57,618 nucleotides of DNA. Source: JAEUIG01 sp046349775. GTDB taxonomy: Bacteria > Planctomycetota > Planctomycetia > Planctomycetales > Planctomycetaceae. The position numbers were made by a program, and so were the translations under genes. Under the pieces are notes generated by a model. That model saw only the letters and a program-made list of their open reading frames with translations. It was not told where the DNA came from and searched no databases. The stretch covers positions 1 through 57,618 of the forward strand of contig JAXMBS010000034.1 in the NCBI GenBank assembly GCA_046349775.1, written 5' to 3'. Positions 25,747 to 34,629 of the stretch are shown here, piece after piece. The stretch's first letter is position 1. Every line of letters starts with the position of its first letter.

Positions 25747-26889
25747 ATGCGGATGAAATCCGCGTTGATCGATGTACTTCGCTGCCGATTCCTGCGGCAT
25801 ATCGCGCTGCGCGCGGGTCTCGCCGGCGCTGTCGTGTTCGTCTGCACTGGTTGCGCATCGCTGCCGGAATTCTCACACCGGGCAATCGTCACGCCCGCTG
25901 AACAGGCGGGCCTGGGCGCTGTCGCGGTGACCGAGTTGCTGGGCACTTCGCAGCTTTCGCAGGATCAGCAGCAGATTGCCGTCACCAACGGCATCGGTCA
26001 ACGGCTGGCCACGGCATCGGGACGCGATGACCTGGATTGGAATTTCAAGGTCGTCCAGCATCGGCGTCCAATCGCCGTGGCGCTGCCGGACGGTTCCGTG
26101 TTCATCACTGACGCGTTGCTCGCTCGTTGCCACAGCGAAGCAGAACTCGCCGCGGCGCTGGCAAAGGAAATGGGCTACATGCTGGCGGGTGTCTATCCTC
26201 AGGAAGTGACGGCGCCCGCGGGCGGGCTGGAGTACATCCCGCTCGAAATCGGTCGGCTGACGCCGGCCGATCAGTCCGCCACCAAGGTCGACGACATTCA
26301 GGCCGCCGATTCGATCGGTCTATCGCTCCTTGTGCGCGCGGGGTACGACCCGGCGGCCGCACAGTCCCACTGGTTAACGAGTCCGCCCGCCGTCGCCCGG
26401 GATGGCCGCACGGCATTTGTCACGCGCCGCCGCAACAACGCCGCCCGCGAGCAATCGTTCTATCACGCCATGGTTCAGGCCCGCAGCGTGTATCAGACGC
26501 AGGCTGCCAAACTCGGCTCCGGGAATGCACTGGCCTTTACCGCATCGCAGCCGCTGCCGCAGCCGGGAACCGCGCCCGCTCCGTCGGCACCTCCGCAAAT
26601 CGCGGCCGGCGTCGACGCAACGGCACGACAGCCTGCTAAATCGACGATACATCGGGCGACTTCGCCGGCACATGCCGCAACCGGGAGCAATATCGTCGAA
26701 TTCAGTTCGGACGGGGATTTCATCCCGCCGAACGTGCACTCGGATCGTCCGGGAGACGGCCGCTGGTCCGCCGTGGCAGACGCCCCCGCCGACCCACCAT
26801 CTGCCAGCGCTCCGCCGTTGTCGATCGAACAGACCTCGTTCGAGACGTCCGACGTCCCGCCCCGTACGCCAGGACCGCTGCTGCCATGA
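25747..26889 (+). CDS. Lipoprotein related to M48 peptidases but lacking catalytic residues
   Basis: A 380-residue lipoprotein (lipobox VCTGC near residue 37). The middle resembles small M48 metallopeptidases of this phylum: VALPDGSVFITDALLARCHS, ELAAALAKEMGYMLAG, then ADSIGLSLLVRAGYDPAAA. In active members these read HEIGH and EADRLG. Here the zinc-binding histidines and the third glutamate are gone (KEMGY, AADSIG), so I expect no protease activity. After about residue 265 the chain is proline/alanine-rich and probably disordered. It may have kept a binding or chaperone role. The start could also be the ATG at 25753 or 25714. Confidence 0.75.
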   Translation: MRMKSALIDVLRCRFLRHIALRAGLAGAVVFVCTGCASLPEFSHRAIVTPAEQAGLGAVAVTELLGTSQLSQDQQQIAVTNGIGQRLATASGRDDLDWNFKVVQHRRPIAVALPDGSVFITDALLARCHSEAELAAALAKEMGYMLAGVYPQEVTAPAGGLEYIPLEIGRLTPADQSATKVDDIQAADSIGLSLLVRAGYDPAAAQSHWLTSPPAVARDGRTAFVTRRRNNAAREQSFYHAMVQARSVYQTQAAKLGSGNALAFTASQPLPQPGTAPAPSAPPQIAAGVDATARQPAKSTIHRATSPAHAATGSNIVEFSSDGDFIPPNVHSDRPGDGRWSAVADAPADPPSASAPPLSIEQTSFETSDVPPRTPGPLLP

Positions 26890-26925
26890 GCACGCGCGAG
26901 CCAGCAACGGAATCTCCCCTGCGGG

Positions 26926-28198
26926 CTACTTGCGCGGCGTGATGCGCTCGACGCCCATCCACGGACGCAGCACGTCCGGGACAACGACACTGCCATCCGC
27001 CTGCTGATAGTTCTCGAGGATAGCGATAATCGCCCGCGTAACGGCCACCGCCGTGCCGTTGAGCGTGTGGGCGAACCTCGTCCCCTTCCAGTCGGGCGAC
27101 TTGCAGCGAATGCCGAGCCGTCGTGCCTGGTAGTCCGTGCAGTTCGAGGCGGAAGTCACTTCGCCATACTCGCCACGTCCGGGCATCCAGGCTTCGAGAT
27201 CGAATTTGCGGTACGCCGGCCCGCCGAGATCGCCGGTCGGGGTGTCGATCACGCGGTAGTGGATCCCCAGTCCTTGGAAGATCTCCTCTTCGATCCGCAC
27301 GATCGTGTTGTGCACCTTTTCCGAAGCTGCGAGGTCGGGGGCGGTAAACCCGAACATCTCGACTTTCGTGAACTGGTGGACGCGGTAGATTCCCCGCGTC
27401 GCCTTGCCGTGCGCGCCCGCCTCGGTGCGAAAGCAATGGGAGATGCCAGCACACTTGAGCGGCAAGTCGGCTGCGTTCAGGATTTCATCCTTGAGCATGC
27501 CGCCGAGCGTGATTTCGGCGGTGGCGACCAGCGACAAGTCGCTGTTCTCGATGGAATAAATCTGGGCTTCCGGACCGCGCGGCAGGAACCCGATTCCCTC
27601 GAGGACCTCGTCGCGTGCGAGGTCGGGCGTCGTAAACAACGTGAAGCCTTCTTTGTGCAGCTTATGGACCGCATACTGGACGAGAGCCAGTTCGAGCAGC
27701 ACGGCCTCGTTTTTCAAGTAGTAGAAGCCATGGCCGGCGACCTTGGACCCGGCTTCGAGGTCGACGAGGTCGAGTTTTTCGGCCAGCGCCACGTGATCCA
27801 GGGGCGGGAAATCGAACGCCGGCTTCGCTCCCCAGGTCCGCTCGATGCGGGAGCCGCGCTTTCTCCCGCCGATGGGCGTCGGGATGGGTCAGGTTGGGAA
27901 TGCGGACTTGTAGTTCGCGGACGCGCGTTTCGGCGTCCTTGGAGCCGCCGCGTTGGCTGAGACCTGCTCCTTGAGTCCCCTTGCCGCGGGCGATGAAGGC
28001 GGGGCGGTCCTCTTTGGTCGCTTTCGGGAATCTTTGCGGCGATGTCGTTCTGTTCGGCCTGCAGGGCGTCGCCAGCGACGATCAGGTCGCGGCGTCGCGG
28101 CGGCGGCAACGAGCTGGGTGATGTCGACGTCGACACCGCGATTGCGGCAGTTTAGGTGACGTCGTCGGAGTGATCGCAGATGTATTGAGGTCAAGCAT
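26926..28198 (-). CDS. serS: Seryl-tRNA synthetase, N-terminal part frameshifted in this sequence
   Basis: Charges tRNA-Ser with serine. The catalytic two-thirds (26926-27792) is one clean frame: FRTEAGAHGKATRGIYRVHQF is class II motif 2, and the end VLRPWMGVERITPRK is motif 3. The N-terminal tRNA-binding arm is split over all three frames between about 27890 and 28190: MLDLN, then NCRNRGVDVDI, RRRDLIVAGDALQAEQNDIAAKI (family pattern), and ETRVRELQVRIPNLTHPDAP can each be read. Start 28198 to stop gives about 424 residues, the usual size. At least five one-base shifts lie in 300 bp. Since the gene should be essential, errors in the sequence are more likely than decay. Confidence 0.9.
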
Positions 28199-28273
28199 GG
28201 AGCTGAAATTCATTGATCAAGCGACCTCGAACGCTTCAAGCGTCCGGGTCGCTACAGGTTCCGACGCGACGGT

Positions 28274-29679
28274 TTAGTGGGCCGCTAATTGCCCCACAGA
28301 TTTCGCTGGCCTTGATGCCACCCTGGAAATCCTCCAGCCGGAAGCTCTCGTTCGGACTGTGCAGATTGTCCGTGTTCTGGCCCCAGCCGAGCAGGAGGTA
28401 TCGACTCCCAGAATCTGCTTGAAGCTGCCGACGACGGGGATCGAGCCCCCCTTCGCGGATCATCACCGGCGGCTTGCCAAAGCCCGCTGCCACTGCCTGT
28501 CGCGCCGCCTGCATGTACGGGCTGTTCAGATCGCACACGAACCCTGGCGGCGCCCCGTGATCGACCTGGAACTCCATCCGAATTCCCGGCAGAAGCTGCC
28601 TGGCAGCATATTTCCGCAAACTGTCCACAATCCGCTGAGGATCCTGGTTCGGTACCTCAGGCGACAGGTCAGCTTGATCGTCGCCTGCGCCGGAATGATC
28701 GTCTTGGGACCGACGCCGGTGTAGCCGCTGATCATCCCGTTGACGTCGCACGTCGGCCGCGCCCAGCGGCGCTCGAGAGTCGTAAAACCGGCCTCGCCGT
28801 GCGGCTTCGGCGAGGCATTCCGAGGCTCCTTCAGATAAGGGCCTTCCTTGAAGGGCAGTTTTGCAAACTCGGCCCGCTCCGCCTTCGTCAGGCGCGCCAC
28901 GCGCTGCTGTAGAACCCCGGAATACGGACCTTCCCGTTGTCGTCGCAGCCGCAGCGATCAGCTTCGCCGCCGCGTTGGCCGTTCGCCACGGAACCTCCGA
29001 ACACGCCGCTGTGCAGGTCTTGCTTCGGCCCCTTCAGAGTGATCTCGACCGCAATGATCCTCGCAGACTGTACGTGATGGCCGGCACCCCTGGTGCGAAC
29101 TGCGCGGTGTCGCTGATCACCGCCACGTCGCACTTGAGCGCCCGCTTGTGCTTCTTGAGAAAGAGGTCGAGGTTGTTGCTGCCGACTTCTTCTTCCCCCT
29201 CGATGACGAACTTGACGTTCACCGGAAGTTCGCCGGCGGTGCGCGTCCACGCCTCGACTGATTTGATGTGCGTCAGCATCTGCCCTTTGTCGTCGGTCGC
29301 GCCGCGCGCATAGAGTCGGCCGTCGCGGATCGTCGGCTCAAACGGCGGCGTGACCCACTGGTCGAGCGGATCGGGAGGCTGAACATCGTAATGGCCGTAC
29401 ACCAGCACGGTCGGCGCGCCTTTCGCCTTCGTCCATTCCGCATGGACAATCGGGTGACCGGCCGTCGGCACGATGCTCGCACTCAGCCCGGCCTGTTCGC
29501 ATTGCGCCCGGACAAACTCGGCCGCTCGTTGCACGTCCGCCTTGTGGACCGGTGCGTGCACTCACGCTGGGAATCCGCAGGAGTTCCTGCAGTTCGGCGA
29601 CAAACCGCGGCCCCTCGGTGAGCAGGAATTCGTCAACAGCGGCAACAGCGGCTGGCAAGTCGTGCATTCGCGATCCCAT
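28274..29679 (-). CDS. M20 family metallo-dipeptidase, frameshifted in this sequence
   Basis: A cytoplasmic zinc peptidase of the M20/ArgE/DapE group that splits dipeptides or short peptides. Metal-site motifs are visible: VLVYGHYDVQPPD, ARGATDDKGQ, VIEGEEEVGS. Pieces in different frames give the full protein: MHDLPAAVAAVDEFLLTEGP (start 29679 or 29667), ADVQRAAEFVRAQCEQAGLS, DLHSGVFGG in the dimer domain, RPTCDVNGMISGYTG, and the C-terminal LHSPNESFRLEDFQGGIKA ending near 28274. Repaired length is about 465 residues, normal for the family. Frame changes occur near 29570, 29070, 28900 and several later points, continuing the poor-quality stretch that begins in serS. Confidence 0.85.
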
Positions 29680-29824
29680 CGCTCCGTAAATGGCAGAATG
29701 ACCAATTGTCGAATGGCTGGCCCGGTTGCAAAACCGTCGCGGGCCGGCGGATTCCGGAGGATAGCAGCGCCGGCGCGCAACGGCATCGTCGCGGCGCGCA
29801 TCGAGAGCACTGAGCGATCCATGC

Positions 29825-30418
29825 TCAGTTGAGAATGTCGTCGTCCCCGAGCACGATGACTCCGTCCGACTGTCCCTTGCGTGGCTTGGACGATTTCGCG
29901 TGCGAGGACTTCTTGCCCGACGATTTCGAGTTCGGCTTCGACTTTGACTTCGGCTTGGACTTCGTTTTTGAGGCGGGGAGCGTCTCATCCTCCTCAACGA
30001 TAAAGTCGAATTCGTCCTCGGGAATTGCCACGGGGATGTCGCGGCTCACCATGTGCGCGGGCGCACGCCGAACGCCGTCTTCGGCGCCGACCCAGACTGA
30101 CTTCTTGGCGTTCGGCGGACGTTTGGGGACTTCGGCCATTTCCAGCCGGAACTCGACATCGCCGATCGTCAGTTGGTCGCCGGCTTTGAGCGGCGACTCC
30201 CGGTCGATCCGCACGCCGTTCACGCGCACACCGTTCATGCTGCCCAGGTCGCGGACGACGAAGTAATCGTGGATCTGCGCCACGCAGCAGTGTTTCCGGG
30301 AAATCTTGCGGCTCCCGGTCAGTATGACGTCGCAGTCCGGCTGGCGGCCGAACAATAGAATTGCCTTGTCGAGCACGATCCGCTCACCGCCGGACGAAGG
30401 AGTCAGCACCATCTGCAT
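29825..30418 (-). CDS. FHA domain protein with lysine/serine-rich tail
   Basis: A 197-residue protein. The first 95 residues are a forkhead-associated domain that recognises phosphothreonine: ILLFGRQPDCDVIL, SRKISRKHC, DLGSMNGVRVNG carry the usual G-R, S-x-x-H and N-G residues. A linker follows, then a lysine/serine repeat (KTKSKPKSKSKPNSKSSGKK, about 155-175) and a short acidic end. It would act as a phosphoprotein reader in signalling with Ser/Thr kinases, which are abundant in this phylum. No kinase is in the window. Confidence 0.85.
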   Translation of the reverse strand: MQMVLTPSSGGERIVLDKAILLFGRQPDCDVILTGSRKISRKHCCVAQIHDYFVVRDLGSMNGVRVNGVRIDRESPLKAGDQLTIGDVEFRLEMAEVPKRPPNAKKSVWVGAEDGVRRAPAHMVSRDIPVAIPEDEFDFIVEEDETLPASKTKSKPKSKSKPNSKSSGKKSSHAKSSKPRKGQSDGVIVLGDDDILN

Positions 30419-30467
30419 GGAAGCAACCGCCAGCGAATGCTACGAGAGAAACGATCGAACATATCCT

Positions 30468-30495
30468 AACATACCTCCGCGACCGCACGTAACAA
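30468..30495 (-). promoter_or_regulatory. Probable promoter for the FHA gene
   Basis: On the minus strand: TTGTTA, 16-base spacer, TATGTT, about 50 bases before the FHA start codon. Confidence 0.4.
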
Positions 30496-30702
30496 GCAAT
30501 TGCGTCTCTTACACCGGTCGAAAGTGATGGAACCACGAAGTCTGCGGAAGACGCGGCAAGGCGGGGGGCGAACGGCACGGCAACACCAACCCGTCCACAA
30601 CGCGACGCGGCCGCAAACAGCAACGAAATTCGCCTCTTCTACCGGATGCTTTCCGTGCCGGCAGTGTGTTCCCTGGTTTCTCACGGGTAACAGCAACAAG
30701 CT

Positions 30703-31485
30703 ATGACCGAAATTGAAATCGCCCGCGCTTCCGCTCGCCGCGGCGGCGTGATTCTGATGGACTACTGGCGTCGCGGCTTCTCCGCGCGCGACAAGACAAA
30801 CGCCGGCTTTGTCACCGACGCCGACCTGGCCTCGGAAAAAGCGATCGCCGAGTTAATACTTGCGGATCGTCCCGACCACGCCGTCCTTGGTGAAGAAGAA
30901 CACGCGGCCGACATCCGCTCCGAGCATCTGTGGATCGTCGATCCACTGGATGGCACAACCAACTACGCGCACCGGCTGCCACACTTCGCGGTCTCTGTCG
31001 CATATTACCATCGCGGCGTGGCGCAGTGCGGGGTCGTGTGGAACCCGGCCCGCGATGACTGGTACGAGACCACGCGCGGCGGCGGCGCCTGGCACAACGG
31101 CGAGCGCGTGCGAGTCAGCGACGCCGCACGGCTTGACCAAGTGCTCGTCGGCGTTGGGTTCTATTACGATCGCGGGGCAATAATGGAAGCCACGCTGGCC
31201 GCCATCGGCGACCTGTTCCGGCAGCAGATACACGGTATCCGCCGGTTCGGCACGGCGGCTCTCGATTTGTGCCACGTCGCGTGCGGGCTCTACGGCGGGT
31301 TTTTCGAGTACCAGCTCTCGCCGTGGGACTTCGCCGCCGCGCGACTGTTTCTGGAAGAAGCGGGCGGCCAGGTCACGACCTGCCTCGGCGATCCGCTGCC
31401 ACTAGCGAAGACGCACGTCCTCGCATCAAACGGGTTGCTGCATTCGGCAATGCTGGAGATTGTGTCGCGGCATTGTCTCCGGTAA
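30703..31485 (+). CDS. Inositol monophosphatase family phosphatase
   Basis: A 260-residue metal-dependent phosphatase of the IMPase/SuhB/histidinol-phosphatase family. The magnesium site is complete: GEEEH (about 65-69), WIVDPLDGTTNYAH (about 82-95) and LSPWDFAAARLFLEEAGG near the C-terminus. Substrate may be inositol phosphate, histidinol phosphate or another sugar phosphate; the sequence does not decide. No signal peptide. The start is the ATG at 30703; it stands apart from neighbours, 284 bp from the divergent FHA gene. Confidence 0.9.
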   Translation: MTEIEIARASARRGGVILMDYWRRGFSARDKTNAGFVTDADLASEKAIAELILADRPDHAVLGEEEHAADIRSEHLWIVDPLDGTTNYAHRLPHFAVSVAYYHRGVAQCGVVWNPARDDWYETTRGGGAWHNGERVRVSDAARLDQVLVGVGFYYDRGAIMEATLAAIGDLFRQQIHGIRRFGTAALDLCHVACGLYGGFFEYQLSPWDFAAARLFLEEAGGQVTTCLGDPLPLAKTHVLASNGLLHSAMLEIVSRHCLR

Positions 31486-31723
31486 GGGGTTTGTCACCGA
31501 ACGCAGACTTCGGACCGAGTGCTGTCGGCCTGCAGAGTTTTCCCAGATTGTCGGACCGCACAGCTACTCGCGGCAATTCTTGCCGCTTCGCGTGTCAAAC
31601 CTTTACGGTTGTGGCGCTGGCGTGGCACGTCCGGCTTCGATTGCTTTCGCGGGGTTCGACGGTCCGATCGATTGTGTGAGTGCGCTCAAGGATGAGCTTG
31701 CGCCCACGGACACGGACGTCACG

Positions 31724-33353
31724 ATGCCGCCGCTGCTGAAACTTCATCGCGCGCTCTGCCTGCTCCTGCTGGCTACCGCCGTCTCGGGTTGCGCGTCCGG
31801 CGGCCGCCGGATTGTCCTGTGGACGGAGTATCCGTCCGGGCGGCAGGTGACGCTGGGTTGGGGAGGGTGAACGAGCAGAGCCACGATCTGATCGTGCGCC
31901 GCCGGCGCCCGAAGCTCTCGTCTCCGACGATCCTCCTGCAACCGCCGTCATTCAGGCCAGCGCGACGACGGACGACAAGCAATCCAGACCGGATACCGCA
32001 TCAGTCGCGTCGCTCCAGGAAGTCCCGACGCCGGACGCACCGCTCTCGGAAATTCCGCTGCCGGAAGTGCCACCGCCGGACGCGCCTCCTGCTGCCGAGG
32101 GTGAGATTCCGCTGTTTTCCGTTGACCAGGCGATCAACGCCTGCCTGATGGCCGATCCGCAGATCAAGGCGGGGCTGGAAGCGATCAGACAGGCAAATGG
32201 CGACTGGATCCAGAGTTCGCTCAAACCGAATCCGTGGTTCAACATCAGCCAGACTCTGAATCCCCTTGAGCACTGGACGCCGACACGCCAGGGAGGTCCG
32301 CCGCAGTTCGATACCGGCATTGCCATGCCCATCGACTGGTACCTGTTCGGGAAACAGGCGGCTGCCATGCTGGCCGCGCAGCAGGGGGTCCGCGTCAGCG
32401 AATCGCAATATGCTGATGTGATCCGTGTGCGCGTGATGCAGACATCAATGGCCTACTTCGATGCGTTGGAGGCACAGGCCATGTTGGAACTGGCTCGCGA
32501 GAACCTGCAAAATCTGACGGAAGTGGAGGAGGCCCAGGCGAAACTGGTTCGCGAAGGGCTGCGTGCGGACGTCGATTTGAAGCGGATTCGACTAGACGTG
32601 CTGGCCGGCCGGCGGCTGGTCAATACGGCGACCGTCGACGCGACGCAGACGAAGGCGGCACTGGAGACTTTTCTGGGCGGCATGCGCATTACCCAAGCGA
32701 GCCTCAGTCCCAATCTGCCGGGGCCGCTGCCCGTCGAAGTTGTCGAGGTCGATCAGGCCTACCAAATGGCGCAGGGAATCCGACCGGACATCCAGGCCCT
32801 CCGCTGGCAGGTGGCACAAGCCCGGGCGGTTATCGAACTCGAAGTACGAAACGGCAAGCCGCTGGTGACGCCGAAGGTCGGTTACACGCACCAGTTCCAG
32901 AACGTGATCGGTTTTCCGGACGCCAACTCTTGGGGCGTCGGCGTCGATATGTCGCTGCCCGTGTTCAACCAGAATCAGGGGAACGTACATAAGGCGATGG
33001 CGGTGGCAAACCAGGCAGCCTTTGCCGTGCGGAACGCGGAAATCGCGCTGCATTCGGAACTTGAGTCTGCAACTCAGGAGATCCGCACTGCCGTTCTCAA
33101 TTCTGCGACAGTCGCGGAATCTCAATTGCAGCTGGCGGGACAAGTACGCGACGCGATCACGGCTGCGTACAATGCCGGGGACCGGCCGCTGATCGACTTA
33201 CTGGACGCGCAGCGGAATTATCGGGAAACTTACAGGCTTTATATCACCGCCCGCGCGGGGTTCTGGCGGGCGTTCTATCGGTACAATGCCGCAATCGGGC
33301 AGCAGGTTCTGATCCATGACGCAGGCCAAGACCCCACCGGTCCCGGCGGCTGA
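31724..33353 (+). CDS. TolC/CusC-type outer membrane factor lipoprotein of an RND efflux system (one frameshift)
   Basis: Outer membrane channel of the metal-efflux complex. MPPLLKLHRALCLLLLATAV with lipobox SGC starts at 31724; after about 46 codons the frame ends in a G-rich run near 31862, and the protein resumes one base over (APEALVSDDPPATAV) without further interruption. The mature part has the two-fold repeat of helical hairpins of this family: MQTSMAYFDALEAQAMLELA and LRADVDLKRIRLDVLAG, then ATQEIRTAVLNSATVAESQL and LIDLLDAQRNYRETYRLY. Repaired length is about 543 residues. It overlaps the adaptor gene by 38 bp. Confidence 0.85.
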
Positions 33354-34629
33354 TCCGCCGGTCGAGCACAATGGCGCCCCCGCAGCCGGGGCGCCCGCTT
33401 CGACTCCGACACCACAAGCCGAACAGCACCGCTCCCTCTGGAACCGAATGTGGTCGGCCGCACAGTTGATACTGTCGCTGGTCGTGACGCTGGGAACTCT
33501 GGTGTACCTGGTCTGGATGCCTGGAGGAGGGCACGGCGAAGACACCAAGCGGACGCCCAAGATCGAGGTCGTCGAGACGCTTGACCCCGCACATCTGCAA
33601 ATTCGCCCGGGGACGGCACTGGATACGAAGCTGGACACGCTCAAAGTCCAGACGACGTCCATCAATTCCCCGTTGATGATGATCACCGGCTACGTAGTGG
33701 CGTCGCTGCGGCCAGGCAAGGGGAATCGCGCCGGCGATTGGCAGTTCAAAGATCCGGATACGCTCTCGTCCTTTGCCGATTGGCAGAAGGCGACCGCCGA
33801 CGTCACCTTCACCGCCGGCCAACTGGCCCGGACGAAGGAGCTCGCTGAAAAGCGATTTGCCTCGCAGGAGAAAGTCGTCAAACGCTACGAAAAGGTGCTG
33901 GAGGCCGGAACGGCAACTGCGAAGGAGAGTGAAGCCGAAAAAACCAAGCTGATGGAGTACGACATTCAGGGTCGTTCGGAGATTTACGCGGCGGAAACCG
34001 CCAGTCGAACGGCGATCAGGTCCGAGACCGTAGCGGCGCGGCAGCTGCAGGCCGCGGGACTCGAACCAGACTTGCTGTTATCGACGACCCCGGAAAACGA
34101 CATCATCCTGGCGGAGGTGCCGGAGGCGGCATTCAAGCTGGTGAGCATCGGCCAGAAGTGCTCGGCAACGTTCTACGGATTGCCGGGTCATGTCTTCGAA
34201 GGGCGGGTGGACCGCATTGCTCCGTCGCTGTCGGTCACGCGCCGGGCGATGCGCGTGCTGATCGTGATTCACGACCCTGACGACCTGCTCAGGCCGAACA
34301 TGTTCGCCGATGTGGGCCTCGGGACCAACGAACGCGATGCCGTGCTGATACCAGCGGACGGCGTGATTCACGTGGGCCGGACCGATTATGTACTCGTTGA
34401 GGAGAAACCCGAGATTTTCCGGATCACTCAAGTGCAGGTGGGTGAGCCGCACGACGCGCAGGTCGAGATCGTCAATGGCCTGGCTGCCGGCGATACAGTC
34501 ATCAGCAAGGGAGCCGTCCTGCTCAAGCCGGCTCTCGTGCGAGCGCTGAATCCTGATCTCACCAAGCCCACCACGTCCGGGCAGCCACAGCCCGGCATTG
34601 CGATTATGAGCAAAGAGAAGGCTGCATGA
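33316..34629 (+). CDS. RND efflux periplasmic adaptor (CusB/CzcB-like)
   Basis: A 437-residue membrane-fusion protein linking the pump to the outer membrane channel. A proline/alanine-rich start is followed by one membrane anchor (about 50-70, LILSLVVTLGTLVYLVW). The rest has the usual order: beta-barrel/lipoyl halves around a helical hairpin (about 165-245, rich in lysine/glutamate), ILAEVPEAAFKLVSIGQKCS, then IAPSLSVTRRAMRVLIVIHD and a membrane-proximal end with VEIVNGLAAGDTVISKGAVL. Its TGA overlaps the pump's ATG (ATGA), so the two are coupled. Confidence 0.92.
   Translation: MTQAKTPPVPAADPPVEHNGAPAAGAPASTPTPQAEQHRSLWNRMWSAAQLILSLVVTLGTLVYLVWMPGGGHGEDTKRTPKIEVVETLDPAHLQIRPGTALDTKLDTLKVQTTSINSPLMMITGYVVASLRPGKGNRAGDWQFKDPDTLSSFADWQKATADVTFTAGQLARTKELAEKRFASQEKVVKRYEKVLEAGTATAKESEAEKTKLMEYDIQGRSEIYAAETASRTAIRSETVAARQLQAAGLEPDLLLSTTPENDIILAEVPEAAFKLVSIGQKCSATFYGLPGHVFEGRVDRIAPSLSVTRRAMRVLIVIHDPDDLLRPNMFADVGLGTNERDAVLIPADGVIHVGRTDYVLVEEKPEIFRITQVQVGEPHDAQVEIVNGLAAGDTVISKGAVLLKPALVRALNPDLTKPTTSGQPQPGIAIMSKEKAA

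Noticed and set aside
26926..28198. serS as a genuine pseudogene
   Set aside because: The enzyme should be essential, all conserved segments of the N-terminal arm are still readable across frames, and the neighbouring gene shows the same error pattern.
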